NCBI RefSeq assembly: GCF_021654775.1
Contig: NZ_AP025343.1
Span: forward strand, 744,001-808,000
DNA length: 64,000 nucleotides
From: Paenibacillus azoreducens
GTDB lineage: Bacteria > Bacillota > Bacilli > Paenibacillales > Paenibacillaceae
Reading direction: 5' to 3'
In this document: piece after piece, positions 1 through 9,252 of the stretch
How the letters are laid out: each line of letters starts with the position of its first letter
How positions within the stretch are numbered: position 1 is the stretch's first letter
The notes under the pieces: generated by a model
Databases searched by the model: none
The model's input: only the letters and a program-made list of their open reading frames with translations
What the model was told of the DNA's origin: nothing
Translations under genes and position numbers: made by a program

Positions 1-1
1 A

Positions 2-2905
2 GCCGTCCAGCGTACGGCTCGACGCGGAGAGCGGAAGCAGCTGATGGGAAGAACCTTGGAGGGACTTGCCTTGACTCCGGGGGATGCTTTTACTCTGCTG
101 CTGGCATGGGACGAGACTGCCTCCAGGCGTCTGGGGATCCAATCGGGAGCAGAGATCGGATACTGGTCCAAGGCGGCACGTTTTGCGCTGGAGCTATTGC
201 TGCGTGGTCAAATAGCTCCCGGTACGGCCGCGGTGTCTGCGGGCGGTACGCGCCGCCGGGCAGGCGTGCTGGCGCTGACAGGCAGCTGGAAGCCGAAGCT
301 GCGCGAGCCTCAGGATATTGAGCGTTTCCTGCAGCTGGCGGCTGCGATGCCGCCGGTGGCGCTTGGCGTGCCTGCGTTCTTCGGCAACGAGCCGATGACA
401 AAGCAGGAGGCAGGCGTCGCTGTGCTGCACTCCTTCCTGAGCGCGATGATCCATGCGCGTGTAATGGAGGTCGTGCGGGCCCAGGAGGGTAAGCTGTCAC
501 GCTACCAAGCTGACTACCGGCGGGGAACATCGCCGCTGGAGGAACTTTGGTGGAACAGCCTGCTCACGGCTAGCCGCGCGATTTCCGTTCAGGGAACGGC
601 GGAGGAGATCACCGCTCTTGGCGAGAAGATTGCTGCGATCGGCTGCACTCAGGTCCCTGATGCAGGTGGAGAAGCGGAGCGCTCTCGCTCAGGACGGCTG
701 CAGCTTGGGCTGCGTCTCGCGCCGAGCCATCAGGAGGAACAGGAAAGCTGGCGCGTTACCTTTTGGGCGGAACTGCAGGATGAATTTGGCGCTTGGCTGC
801 CTGCTGCGGCGATCTGGGGACATCAGGAACGCGATATTCACCGGCGCGGTAAAATATATAAAAATGTACAGGAACAGATGCTGATGCTTCTGGGGGAAGC
901 GGCAGCGTTATCGCCGGAAATAGCGGAAGCGCTTTGCGAACCCGCACCGCAGGGGATGGAGCTGACAAATGATGAGATGGTGGCGTTTGTGCGAAACTCC
1001 GTCCCCCGGCTGAATAAAGCCGGCATGGCGGTCCAAATGCCTTCCAAGTGGAGCCGCAAGGGGCGGCGCCGCGTCGGTGTATCGCTTAAGATGCAAACCG
1101 ATGAGAGCAAGCCCGGGGCACCTGTACTTGGCATGGAGCAGCTGGTATCTTTCCAGGTGGCGGCGGTTCTCGACGGGGTAACTCTTACCCGTGAAGAACT
1201 GGCTGAACTGGCAGCGTCTGCTTTGCCTTACGTCCAGTTCCGCGGCGAGTGGATCGAGCTGGATTTGAAGGAAATCCGCCAAGTGCTGCGGTATTTGAAG
1301 CGGCATGAGGAAGGCGAGATGGGCCTTTCGGAATGGCTGCATTTATCGGCGGAAGAAGGAGAAGAGCGGCTGTGGAAGGGCATGCAGGTACTGGGGCTGG
1401 AAACGGCCGGCTACCTGCGTTCTCTGCTCGGTGAAGAGGCGCCGCGCAAGGTTCCGGCCAGAGCTGTTCCAGCTTCCTTGCATGGCGTGCTTCGTCCATA
1501 TCAGGAGCGGGGATATCAATGGCTGTCCGCCATGAGAGACATGGCGTTTGGCGTCTGCTTGGCGGATGATATGGGGCTTGGCAAAACCATTCAGGTTATT
1601 ACCTGCTTGCTCGAACAGCACCGGAAAGGCCAGAATCCGGTATTGATCGTCTGTCCGACATCGCTTTTGGGCAATTGGCAGCGTGAGCTGCAGCGGTTTG
1701 CGCCTGACCTCAATCTGTATATCCATCATGGCAACCGCCGCCGGCACGGCGAGGATTTTTTGCGGGAAGCCGCCCGGCATGATCTCGTGCTGACGACCTA
1801 TCATTTGGCGGGACGGGATGGAACGGATTTAGCCGGCATGAGATGGACCTCAATCGTGCTGGACGAAGCCCAGTATATAAAAAACCATCGCACCAAACAG
1901 GCTCAGAGCGTTATGAAGCTCTCATCCCCCCACCGGATTGCTATGACGGGGACGCCGGTTGAGAATCGGCTTGGCGAGTTATGGTCCATTTTTCACTTTT
2001 TGAATCCGGGTTATCTCGGTTCGGCGGCTTCCTTTCGCCAGCGTTATACGTCGGCTGATGCCGACAGCGGCAAATTGCAGGAGCTTCACAAGCTGGTAGC
2101 CCCGTTTATGCTGCGCCGTCTCAAAAGCGATCCGGATATCCGCAAGGATTTGCCTGAGAAGCTGGAGATCAAATCGTATTGTGCATTGACCCCGATCCAA
2201 GGCGCGATGTACCAGTCTGTCGTTGAGCAAATGATGGAGAAAATCGGCCAAGAGACGGGCATCGCGCGCAAAGGGCTGGTGTTGTCCTCTTTGACGAAGC
2301 TGAAACAGATTTGCGATTCGCCGCTGCTTCTTGGCAGGGAGGAAGCTAAAGGGACCAAGGCGGAATCTTCGGGCAAAATGGAGCGGCTATATGATTTGCT
2401 TGATACCATTTCGGAGTCCGGGGAGTCGGCATTGATTTTCACGCAATATGTGACGATGGGCCATTTGATCGTGTCGCGTCTTGAACAGCGGTATGGCGTT
2501 AAACCGTCCTTTTTGCACGGGGCCGTTTCCAAGGCGGAACGCGATCGGATGGTACATGCTTTTCAAACAGGAGAAGGATCGCCGTTTTTCGTGCTTTCGT
2601 TAAAGGCCGGCGGCGTTGGACTGAACCTTACCCGGGCCAATCATGTGCTCCATTATGACCGGTGGTGGAATCCGGCGGTGGAGAACCAGGCCACCGACCG
2701 CGTATTCCGGATCGGGCAGCAAAAAAATGTCCAAGTGTATAAGCTGATCTGCCAAGGTACGCTGGAGGAACGGATCGACGAACTGATCGAGCATAAAAAG
2801 TCGCTGTCCGAACAGGTAGTCGGCTCCGGGGAGACCTGGCTGACCGAAATGTCCGACAGCGAGCTCCGGGAGCTGATTACACTTCAGGGAGAGGATTGGA
2901 TGTAA
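2..2905 (+). CDS. SNF2-family ATP-dependent helicase, 5' partial
   Basis: Superfamily 2 DNA translocase of the SNF2/RapA class. The frame is open from base 2; the ATG at 44 has no convincing ribosome site, so the gene probably starts before the window. Counting from that ATG: motif I DDMGLGKT near residue 506, DEAQ box (VLDEAQYIKN) near 606, TGTPVENR just after, helicase C-terminal motifs AGGVGLNLT and DRVFRIGQ near 860-890. The N-terminal ~450 residues are the accessory region seen in bacterial homologues such as Bacillus YwqA. It likely remodels protein-DNA or RNA polymerase complexes; the substrate is not readable here. The SWIM-motif gene follows after 42 bp, probably in one operon. Confidence 0.93.
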   Translation, partial: AVQRTARRGERKQLMGRTLEGLALTPGDAFTLLLAWDETASRRLGIQSGAEIGYWSKAARFALELLLRGQIAPGTAAVSAGGTRRRAGVLALTGSWKPKLREPQDIERFLQLAAAMPPVALGVPAFFGNEPMTKQEAGVAVLHSFLSAMIHARVMEVVRAQEGKLSRYQADYRRGTSPLEELWWNSLLTASRAISVQGTAEEITALGEKIAAIGCTQVPDAGGEAERSRSGRLQLGLRLAPSHQEEQESWRVTFWAELQDEFGAWLPAAAIWGHQERDIHRRGKIYKNVQEQMLMLLGEAAALSPEIAEALCEPAPQGMELTNDEMVAFVRNSVPRLNKAGMAVQMPSKWSRKGRRRVGVSLKMQTDESKPGAPVLGMEQLVSFQVAAVLDGVTLTREELAELAASALPYVQFRGEWIELDLKEIRQVLRYLKRHEEGEMGLSEWLHLSAEEGEERLWKGMQVLGLETAGYLRSLLGEEAPRKVPARAVPASLHGVLRPYQERGYQWLSAMRDMAFGVCLADDMGLGKTIQVITCLLEQHRKGQNPVLIVCPTSLLGNWQRELQRFAPDLNLYIHHGNRRRHGEDFLREAARHDLVLTTYHLAGRDGTDLAGMRWTSIVLDEAQYIKNHRTKQAQSVMKLSSPHRIAMTGTPVENRLGELWSIFHFLNPGYLGSAASFRQRYTSADADSGKLQELHKLVAPFMLRRLKSDPDIRKDLPEKLEIKSYCALTPIQGAMYQSVVEQMMEKIGQETGIARKGLVLSSLTKLKQICDSPLLLGREEAKGTKAESSGKMERLYDLLDTISESGESALIFTQYVTMGHLIVSRLEQRYGVKPSFLHGAVSKAERDRMVHAFQTGEGSPFFVLSLKAGGVGLNLTRANHVLHYDRWWNPAVENQATDRVFRIGQQKNVQVYKLICQGTLEERIDELIEHKKSLSEQVVGSGETWLTEMSDSELRELITLQGEDWM

Positions 2906-2947
2906 CCTGCAAGGGCAATCGCACAGTAAAACGGGAGGGGTGCAAGG

Positions 2948-3688
2948 ATGAATAAAAAAGAAGCATTCGACCTGAAGATTGTACCTGGCCGGATTCACGC
3001 CGCCGCGGCTCACAGCGGGCAAGAACATAATGACAATATGAAAAAACAGCCTTTTTGGCAAGTTGATATTCCTTTTGAGCAATGGAGCATGGAGAAACGT
3101 GCTGATATTTCCCGAGATTTGGCGCAGAATCCTTACGAGGTATTCACTTTGCTTCGTGGGCAGACTCCCCCGTGGCTTGAGGAGACGCTTCAGTCTTGCT
3201 GGCAGCCGAAGCCGGATCAAGCGGCTTGCAGCTGCGGCCGGGGGGAGTGCGGCCATATTTCTGAGGTTTTGACGGAAGCGTATCGACATATTCGCTTGGA
3301 CCCCTTCTTGGGTTTGGCGCTGTTCGGACTTGAGCGCGGACCGCTGCTGGATGCCGTTTTTCAGGATTGGGCCGCGAAGATGCCAAAGGCAGCCGGGGCT
3401 GCAGATGGAGGCGATTTGAGCAGGCTTGAAGAGAAAGGCAAGGCTGGGCCGTCTGCGGGTGAATGGCTGGCAGAAGCGGCGGAACAGGGAAAATTGCATG
3501 AACCTGGAGCTCTTTACCATGAAGTTGCCATACATCTGGATAACGTGCCAGACGGCGAACCTAAGGCAGATGATTGGTCGGAACTGCTGCCAAAGGTTAA
3601 GTCCGCACAGCAGGTCATCAGTCAAATCACGACAGAGGCCGCCGGGAAGGCGCGGGAAAGTTTGAACCTGATCCCCAAATCCGTCTAA
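2948..3688 (+). CDS. SWIM-like zinc-finger protein, partner of the SNF2 gene
   Basis: A protein of 246 residues starting at an ATG behind a GGGAGGGG ribosome site. It is not recognised as a whole. Residues ~95-105 hold CSCGRGECGH, which fits the SWIM zinc-finger pattern CxCx(n)CxH. SWIM proteins are commonly encoded beside SNF2 helicases, and that context is the main functional hint. The rest is a low-complexity, charged, mostly helical protein with no signal peptide or membrane segment. A terminator follows at 3740. The call of a DNA- or protein-binding accessory factor is inference. Confidence 0.7.
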   Translation: MNKKEAFDLKIVPGRIHAAAAHSGQEHNDNMKKQPFWQVDIPFEQWSMEKRADISRDLAQNPYEVFTLLRGQTPPWLEETLQSCWQPKPDQAACSCGRGECGHISEVLTEAYRHIRLDPFLGLALFGLERGPLLDAVFQDWAAKMPKAAGAADGGDLSRLEEKGKAGPSAGEWLAEAAEQGKLHEPGALYHEVAIHLDNVPDGEPKADDWSELLPKVKSAQQVISQITTEAAGKARESLNLIPKSV

Positions 3689-3739
3689 ATAAGCGGCTTC
3701 AAGAATCAATTTCATGATGTACTGTTCAAATGTATAGAA

Positions 3740-3776
3740 AAGTCGAAATCCGCCCTGGGGATTTCGACTTTTTTTG
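3740..3776 (+). terminator. Rho-independent terminator
   Basis: An 11-12 bp inverted repeat (AAGTCGAAATCC / GGATTTCGACTT) with a 6-nt loop runs into T7. It ends the SNF2/SWIM unit. Confidence 0.85.
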
Positions 3777-3840
3777 CTGCTGCCCCAAGAATAAAGTACA
3801 ATGGACATATATTAGGCAAGGGATAGTAAGGAGAATATAC

Positions 3841-4674
3841 ATGGGAATGAAAACTTGGAAAAAGGGATTATGGACATGCCTGCTGATCTCTGCGCTAGCG
3901 GTTTCCACCGCTGCACTCAGCGGCTGCAACAAGACAGGCGGTTCCGGCAAAGAGCAGGGACAAACCCTGCAATCGAAGGCGGGCAATAGCGAGAAGGAAA
4001 ACCAGGTTCCGGCGGATCCGGTTATGCTGAAGCGCAGTGAAAGCTCGCTGCAGACGACGATTAAGGAAGTGGACGGAAAGGAAGTCGTCACGAATCCGGA
4101 AGCGGTCACGGTGATTGTGAACAAGCAGCGCAGCCTCCCGGACGGCTATGAGCCGACAGATCTCGTAGAGCCGAATGTTCCGTTTTCCTTCGACGGGCCG
4201 CATGAAAAGCGGCATCTGCGCAAAGAGGCTGCTGACGCTCTGGAGAAATTGTTTGCCGGAGCGGAAGCCGATGGGATCGAACTTCGCGCTGTGTCCGGAT
4301 ACCGTTCCTACAGCCGCCAGAAATCGATCTATGATAATAATGTGCGTACCAAAGGAGAGGAATACGCTAGCCGTGTAAGCGCGGTGCCCGGAACAAGCGA
4401 GCATCAGACAGGCCTTACGATCGATGTGTCCAGCCCAAGCGTGGGCAATGCATTGGAAGAAAATTTCGGCGAATCTGCGGAAGGAAAGTGGCTTGCCGAA
4501 CATGCGCCTGAATACGGCTTCGTTATCCGTTATCTTAAGGACCGCGAGGACACTACCGGTTATGTATACGAGCCGTGGCATATCCGCTATATCGGCACGG
4601 ATCTAGCGCCTGATGTGGCCAAAAGCGGCTTGACGCTTGAAGAATATTTTGACGAGGCAAATATAAAGCTGTAA
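3841..4674 (+). CDS. VanY-type D-alanyl-D-alanine carboxypeptidase lipoprotein
   Basis: Start chosen at 3841, behind AAGGAG; the open frame extends upstream but through the terminator. The product is 277 residues with a lipoprotein signal peptide ending in a lipobox (LSGC), so it is membrane-anchored outside the cell. The C-terminal half has the VanY/peptidase M15B signature: SGYRSY near residue 155, SEHQTGLTIDV with the zinc His and Asp, and EPWHIRY with the catalytic Glu and second His. The family removes the terminal D-Ala from peptidoglycan stem peptides. As a stand-alone gene with no van cluster it is a cell-wall maturation enzyme, not evidence of vancomycin resistance. Confidence 0.9.
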   Translation: MGMKTWKKGLWTCLLISALAVSTAALSGCNKTGGSGKEQGQTLQSKAGNSEKENQVPADPVMLKRSESSLQTTIKEVDGKEVVTNPEAVTVIVNKQRSLPDGYEPTDLVEPNVPFSFDGPHEKRHLRKEAADALEKLFAGAEADGIELRAVSGYRSYSRQKSIYDNNVRTKGEEYASRVSAVPGTSEHQTGLTIDVSSPSVGNALEENFGESAEGKWLAEHAPEYGFVIRYLKDREDTTGYVYEPWHIRYIGTDLAPDVAKSGLTLEEYFDEANIKL

Positions 4675-4710
4675 ATCCTACATGACAAAATGACGGGCTG
4701 TTCTATCTGA

Positions 4711-4896
4711 AAAGTTGCAAAAGTGCATCTATTTTAGCGTTCCAGGCAACTATGGCTAGAAAGCTTGCAAAAGTGCATCTTTTTCCCACCTTTTAGGCAT
4801 AAGCAGACGATCCATGGTCAAATGGATGTACTTTCGCAACAATTTTGCATTTCACGCTATAGAATGCCTGAAAAGGATGCACTTTCGCAACAATTT
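4711..4896. repeat. Cluster of two direct and two inverted 17-22 bp repeats
   Basis: The core TTGCAAAAGTGCATC occurs at 4715 and 4766. Its inverted form, GGATGCACTTTCGCAACA or a near match, occurs at 4824 and 4875. Each pair is spaced 51 bp apart, so the cluster could fold into large hairpins. No ORF covers it. Confidence 0.75.
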
Positions 4897-4937
4897 CTAT
4901 TTCACATGATCAACTGTCTGCAAAAGCTGGTACCCTG

Positions 4938-5053
4938 AATCCATTTCATTATGGATTTATATCGAGTACTTGAACCTGAATATCGAATCATCTAATACTT
5001 ATCGATCTATATCCAATCCATTTCATAATGGATTTATATCGAATGCTTGAACC
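4938..5053. repeat. 39-bp direct repeat pair
   Basis: Two near-identical 39-mers, 4938-4976 and 5015-5053, begin with the palindrome ATCCATTTCATNATGGAT and end in TTGAACC. They differ at only a few positions. They abut the MITE-like element on its left side. Confidence 0.75.
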
Positions 5054-5292
5054 TATATAAGTTGAACTAAAGAAAAGCATAGGGGATAGGCAAAAGGGAG
5101 AAAGATTTACGGAGAAGCGAAGCGTTCGCCTAAAAGCTTTCCGAAGGAAAGCTAGCATCGTAAGCATACGCTTTGTGATCGGATTTCAACCATGAAAGTA
5201 TAAATCAAAGAAATCTGGGAGCGGGCAGCGATCGAAAGAACATTTCACCCGGCTGCCTACATCCGTGCAAATCATTGGTTCAACTTATATAG
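5053..5292. mobile_element. MITE-like element, 240 bp
   Basis: Perfect 15-bp terminal inverted repeats (CTATATAAGTTGAAC at 5053-5067 and its complement at 5278-5292) enclose ~210 bp without a credible ORF. The interior holds smaller palindromes (GCGAAGCGTTCGC; AAAGCTTTCCGAAGGAAAGCT). No transposase is present, so it would need one acting in trans. The remaining sequence up to the terminator at 5502 shows nothing convincing. Confidence 0.55.
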
Positions 5293-5501
5293 ATATTGGA
5301 TCAAACCAGCGGGTTGGCATTGTGAAGTTGATCTATCTAACATGATTTCAAACACAATTGGCATTATGAAATTGATTATTTGCAGGTGTTTTTTCGAATA
5401 GTCCATAATTCGCAATTAGTTCGAAAACTTATTCGAAATAAAGGAATGCAACGAACGGATTTATCGAAACTCATCCTGCCCCTTAAAATAGTCGGCAAAA
5501 G

Positions 5502-5557
5502 AAATCAAGAGATGGCGGGACAAGAAGTATCTCCTGTACCGTCATCTCTTGATTTTT
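5502..5557. terminator. Bidirectional terminator
   Basis: An inverted repeat AAATCAAGAGATGNCGG / CCGTCATCTCTTGATTT with T/A runs on both sides. It lies 77 bp beyond the end of the convergent alarmone synthetase gene. Confidence 0.75.
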
Positions 5558-5633
5558 CATGATCATATTGCGTTAAACAAGCATGCTTTAATTTGGCCAA
5601 CCTTTTTACATGCTGAATCAAAATGAACTGAAA

Positions 5634-6368
5634 TTACTCCTGCTGGGTATCCTGCATTTCTTCGGAATAATACTCGCCGGCTTCTGCCAGAATTTCTTCC
5701 CGCAAGCGAAGCATCTGATGGTCCAGCTTGTCGGCGGCTTCGGCAGCCTCTTTTAATTCGCCGACCACATGGTTCGGCACCCGTTTATCGTATTTATAGA
5801 AGATAATATGCTCTATGCTGGCCCAGAAGTCCATCGCGAGCGTGCGCATTTGAATCTCAACCTTCATCCAGCGCGTGCCTTCGAATAGGACCAAAGGGAC
5901 CTCGGCAATAACATGCAGGCTCTGGTAGCCGTTAGGTTTTGGATGGGCAATGTAGTCCTTGACTTCGATAATGCGGATGTCGTCCCTGTGCGAAAAATGA
6001 TCCAAAAGGCGATAAATGTCCTGAACAAACGCGCATACGATACGCATGCCGGCAATATCATGGATATGATTCAAAATATTTTCGAGCGAAAAATCGATGC
6101 CTTTGCGCTCAAGTTTATTAATGATGCTTTTCGGCTCCTTGATCCGGACTTTGATATGTTCAATCGGACTGTAACCGTCTTGGAGCTTTAATTCCGTTTT
6201 GATCAGTTTAATTTTATTTTGGAGTTCATCCAGCGCAAGCTTATACAGCATCGGCAGTCTTTTCCACTCATTGAATTGATTCAGCAAATTGCTTTCGATA
6301 TCCAACTTCTGCAACTCCGTCAGTGTGACCGATCTCGTAACAAGCTGATGATTCGTTTCCTCTTTCAA
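5634..6368 (-). CDS. relP: Small alarmone synthetase (RelP/YwaC type)
   Basis: A single-domain (p)ppGpp synthetase of 244 residues without the hydrolase, TGS or ACT domains of long RelA/SpoT proteins. Synthetase landmarks are readable: SPIEHIKVRIKEPKSI, HIHDIAGMRIVC, YIAHPKPNGYQSLH and VEIQMRTLAMDFWASIEH. LYKLALDELQ and PKPNGYQSLH match YwaC/RelP better than YjbM/RelQ. It transfers pyrophosphate from ATP to GDP or GTP. In Bacillus, ywaC belongs to the cell-envelope stress regulon; whether that applies here is not shown. The N-terminus carries ~25 extra residues relative to B. subtilis YwaC. Confidence 0.9.
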   Translation of the reverse strand: MKEETNHQLVTRSVTLTELQKLDIESNLLNQFNEWKRLPMLYKLALDELQNKIKLIKTELKLQDGYSPIEHIKVRIKEPKSIINKLERKGIDFSLENILNHIHDIAGMRIVCAFVQDIYRLLDHFSHRDDIRIIEVKDYIAHPKPNGYQSLHVIAEVPLVLFEGTRWMKVEIQMRTLAMDFWASIEHIIFYKYDKRVPNHVVGELKEAAEAADKLDHQMLRLREEILAEAGEYYSEEMQDTQQE

Positions 6369-6495
6369 TGGCCGTTCTCCTATATCTGCTTTTTTTGGTA
6401 AAAACCATGCCCGGTTTCAAGCTCGGGCTTCGATTTTATTTTACCTGAAAACAGGCTGTATAGGCAAAACCCAAGCCCGAAAGAAGGGCTTTAAA

Positions 6496-6721
6496 TAACC
6501 CCACAAAGAGTATCGGAAAGAAGTAAGGGCGCCTCTCAAAGAGGGGCGCTTTTGCAGAGCAAAAGTACTGAGTGAAGCCTAATCTTCGATGCTTATTCCC
6601 AATACTATGCGGGGAACCCGAAAAAACTAATAAAATCCCCCACAAAGTGGAGCCCATGCTTCGGTGCTTATTCCAATTACTTTGCGGGGACCCCCAAAAA
6701 AACTATAAATTCTATAATCTT
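6496..6721 (-). repeat. Repeat B copy 1 with a partial repeat A
   Basis: This fills most of the gap between the two flanking genes. Read on the minus strand it starts with a half copy of repeat A (6700-6721). Two sub-copies of a segment follow, with GGAATAAGCA-type cores at ~6595 and ~6670, then hairpins CAAAAGTACT and GCGCCTCTCAAAGAGGGGCGC. The same order (A then B) recurs at 18932-19175. The apparent small ORFs here lie inside the repeat and are not supported. Confidence 0.75.
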
Positions 6722-6806
6722 AAAAAAAAGCGCCAAAACGGATTTTCATTCTCCCCGGCAGCGGCTAATGAAGCCGTAAAGGAGACATGGCAATCGCATG
6801 CAGGGC

Positions 6807-8957
6807 TTATCTTTTCTTAAGCGGAGCCGCCTGATTTGAACCGATGGTGACACGTACCCGGGGAGGGGATGCCTCCGTGGCCTGCTTGATTCCGAAAGCT
6901 TCGAGCAGAAATCGGGAGGGAGCCGCAGGTTTGCTGTGGTAGTAGGCAGGCGAGCTGATGTACAGCTTTTCCTTGGCCCGGGTCACAGCCACATAAGCCA
7001 GCCTCCGTTCCTCTTCAAGGGCTGCCTCATGCACCTGCTGCTCAGCAGCATCGGGTCGCGTTGCTTTTAATTCTTCCGGCGGTTTTGCCTTTAAGGCGGT
7101 GGTGTGCGGGAGAATGCCTTCACTTGCCCCGATCCAATAAACATAAGGGAATTCAAGCCCCTTTGCCCGGTGGATGGTCATCAGTTGAACAGCATCGCCG
7201 TTTTGCTCGTCCTTCATTGATTTCATTTGGGCATGGCGGAGGGATAATTCATCCGCGTATGCGACAAACCGTTCCACTGTATCAAACCTTGCTGCGGCGC
7301 TTTCAAGTTCTTCCAACGAATCGAGAACCATTTCTTTATATTGCGTATATACTAACGGGTCCCCTGCTTGTACGTATTTGTCATAAAACAACCGGCGCAT
7401 TTCCTGCAGTGCATAAGCAGGTTTCATCGACTTTAGCGATTTGATCAGTTTGATCCGTTCTTTGACGGCCGTTTGTTGGAATGACTGCAGCCTGCTCCAG
7501 CGGGTTAAATGGATCAAAGGATATTTTTTGCGGGTCTCCTTCTCCTGAGCGGAGATAAAGGCGAGCCCTTCTTCCTTGGGGACGTACAGCGGCCCAAGCG
7601 CACCGGGCAAAGCTTCCGTTCGGCGCGGATTCAGGCTGAGCCGCAAATGATCCATAAGCGGTTTGACCAGCGGTTCATCATAAAATACGGTTGTGCTGCC
7701 ATACTGAACAAACGGAATGCTTTGCAGCAGCAGCTGTTCGAGAACGGCGCGGCTGCTGCCGGAAGTTCGGTGCAAAATCGCAATGTCCTTATATGAAGCC
7801 TTCCCGCTTTGAACCTGGCCGACAATATGGCGTACCACCCATTCGGCTTCTTCTTCGGGATGCGACGGCTTTACGTACTTTGGTTTCTGTCCTGCCGGGC
7901 CTGCGGCTTTCAGCTCTTTGTCGCGCCGGATCCGGTTATGACGGACCATGGCGCTGCCAAGCCCGATAATCCGGCTGTCGCTGCGGTAGTTGATATCCAG
8001 CGTGACGATGCGGCTTTCGGGGTAGAGCTTGTCAAATTCGAGAATCGATTCCTGCCGGGCTCCGTTAAAGCTATAAATCGTCTGGTCATCGTCGCCGACA
8101 ACGGCAAGATTCCGATGGGCGGCCGCGATATATTGCACCAGTTCGTATTGAATCAGGTTCGTATCCTGGAATTCATCGACCATCAGCCAGATATAACGCT
8201 GCTGAAGGCGTTTAAGGAACAGACGGTCGTCCAAGCGCCGCCGCAGCTGCAGCAGGATATCGTCGAAGTCCCACAGATGCCGTTCCTGCTTCCATGCTTC
8301 AAAAGCTTCCAGAATCTCTTTAACGAGAGCTTCTTCGCTTGTTTGGTCCGGAAGCTCATCGGCGCTCCGGCCTTGCATTTTCCAGGCCGATAATGCGGCC
8401 AAAAGCGTCTCCGGCTGATAGGTTTGGGAAGGGTCCAGCCTGCGCAGAATTACCTTCATGATCGTGTGCCGGGCGCCGGTATCCCCCAAAATTTGTTCTT
8501 TGCATCCGCTTCTGCGAAGCAGCAGGAGCGCGAATGAATGAAAGGTTCTGGCCTCCACGGCCCGCGCCGCCGCAGGATGAACGCCTGGCATCCGGGCGAT
8601 CCGCTCCTTGATTTCGCTGGCGGCCTTGCTTGTGAAAGTCACCAATAAAATGTTTGATGCCGGCACGCCGCGCACGGCGAGCAGGTAAGCTGTCCTTGCC
8701 GCCAGCACGGTTGTTTTGCCGCAGCCGGCCCCGGCCAAAATCAGCATGGGGCCTTCCCCGTGGCGGACCGCTTTGATTTGGGGAGCGTTCAGCAGTATGC
8801 CGCTGCGTTCAAGCTCGCGGAAGAAGAAGGCATCAGGCTCATGATCCTTGACCAGATCAAGGCTGGTGAGAGCCGGTGCCGCCTCGGCCTGGGGCGGCTT
8901 GGCGGAGTCCGGTACTTGGGCAGGAACGCTTGTCGGCGTCAACTGCGTATTCACCAT
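6807..8957 (-). CDS. UvrD/PcrA-like superfamily 1 DNA helicase (YjcD-like)
   Basis: Start ATG at 8957 behind AGGAGG. A protein of 716 residues. Walker A is GAGCGKTT near residue 77; motif II region is VDEFQDTN near 256; motif III is GDDDQTIYSFNGA near 282; motif IV region is DINYRS; MTIHRAKGLEFPYVY near 590 is motif V and VAVTRAKEKLY near 670 is motif VI. The family translocates 3' to 5' on single-stranded DNA in repair or replication restart. It is close to Bacillus YjcD in length and layout and distinct from PcrA. The proline/alanine-rich first 35 residues look unstructured. It is monocistronic. Confidence 0.92.
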   Translation of the reverse strand: MVNTQLTPTSVPAQVPDSAKPPQAEAAPALTSLDLVKDHEPDAFFFRELERSGILLNAPQIKAVRHGEGPMLILAGAGCGKTTVLAARTAYLLAVRGVPASNILLVTFTSKAASEIKERIARMPGVHPAAARAVEARTFHSFALLLLRRSGCKEQILGDTGARHTIMKVILRRLDPSQTYQPETLLAALSAWKMQGRSADELPDQTSEEALVKEILEAFEAWKQERHLWDFDDILLQLRRRLDDRLFLKRLQQRYIWLMVDEFQDTNLIQYELVQYIAAAHRNLAVVGDDDQTIYSFNGARQESILEFDKLYPESRIVTLDINYRSDSRIIGLGSAMVRHNRIRRDKELKAAGPAGQKPKYVKPSHPEEEAEWVVRHIVGQVQSGKASYKDIAILHRTSGSSRAVLEQLLLQSIPFVQYGSTTVFYDEPLVKPLMDHLRLSLNPRRTEALPGALGPLYVPKEEGLAFISAQEKETRKKYPLIHLTRWSRLQSFQQTAVKERIKLIKSLKSMKPAYALQEMRRLFYDKYVQAGDPLVYTQYKEMVLDSLEELESAAARFDTVERFVAYADELSLRHAQMKSMKDEQNGDAVQLMTIHRAKGLEFPYVYWIGASEGILPHTTALKAKPPEELKATRPDAAEQQVHEAALEEERRLAYVAVTRAKEKLYISSPAYYHSKPAAPSRFLLEAFGIKQATEASPPRVRVTIGSNQAAPLKKR

Positions 8958-9252
8958 GGCGCATCCTCCTGTTCTTTGTCTGAAAAGATGTTCTTTGATT
9001 GCTTTTTTTCACAAGTGCCCTTTAAATTTGGTATGATATAACCACCTAAACCGCATGCAGTCCATTATAACCCGGGCGGCGGCAAGGGAGAAGGTTTAAC
9101 AAGCAAAGCGCTTTATCGATTTCACAGTGGGGGCGTCACATGGTATCTTTGTAGCATAAGGATTTTGTTTACAGACCTTCACTAAAAAATATGACTAATA
9201 AAAAATATGAATTTACGAGAGATAAGTATATGGGAAACTGGAGGAGAAAACG

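Noticed and set aside
2600..3808. 402-codon open frame on the minus strand
   Set aside because: Lies opposite the SNF2 end and the SWIM gene, crosses a strong terminator, lacks a ribosome site and has shadow-frame composition.
3841..4674. Vancomycin resistance (VanY)
   Set aside because: No vanHAX or vanRS genes nearby; lone VanY-type carboxypeptidases are common cell-wall enzymes.
5380..5562. 60-codon open frame
   Set aside because: No ribosome site, and its end lies inside the bidirectional terminator.
6572..6820. 82-codon open frame
   Set aside because: Consists of repeat A/B sequence; the internal duplication produces the repeated peptide.
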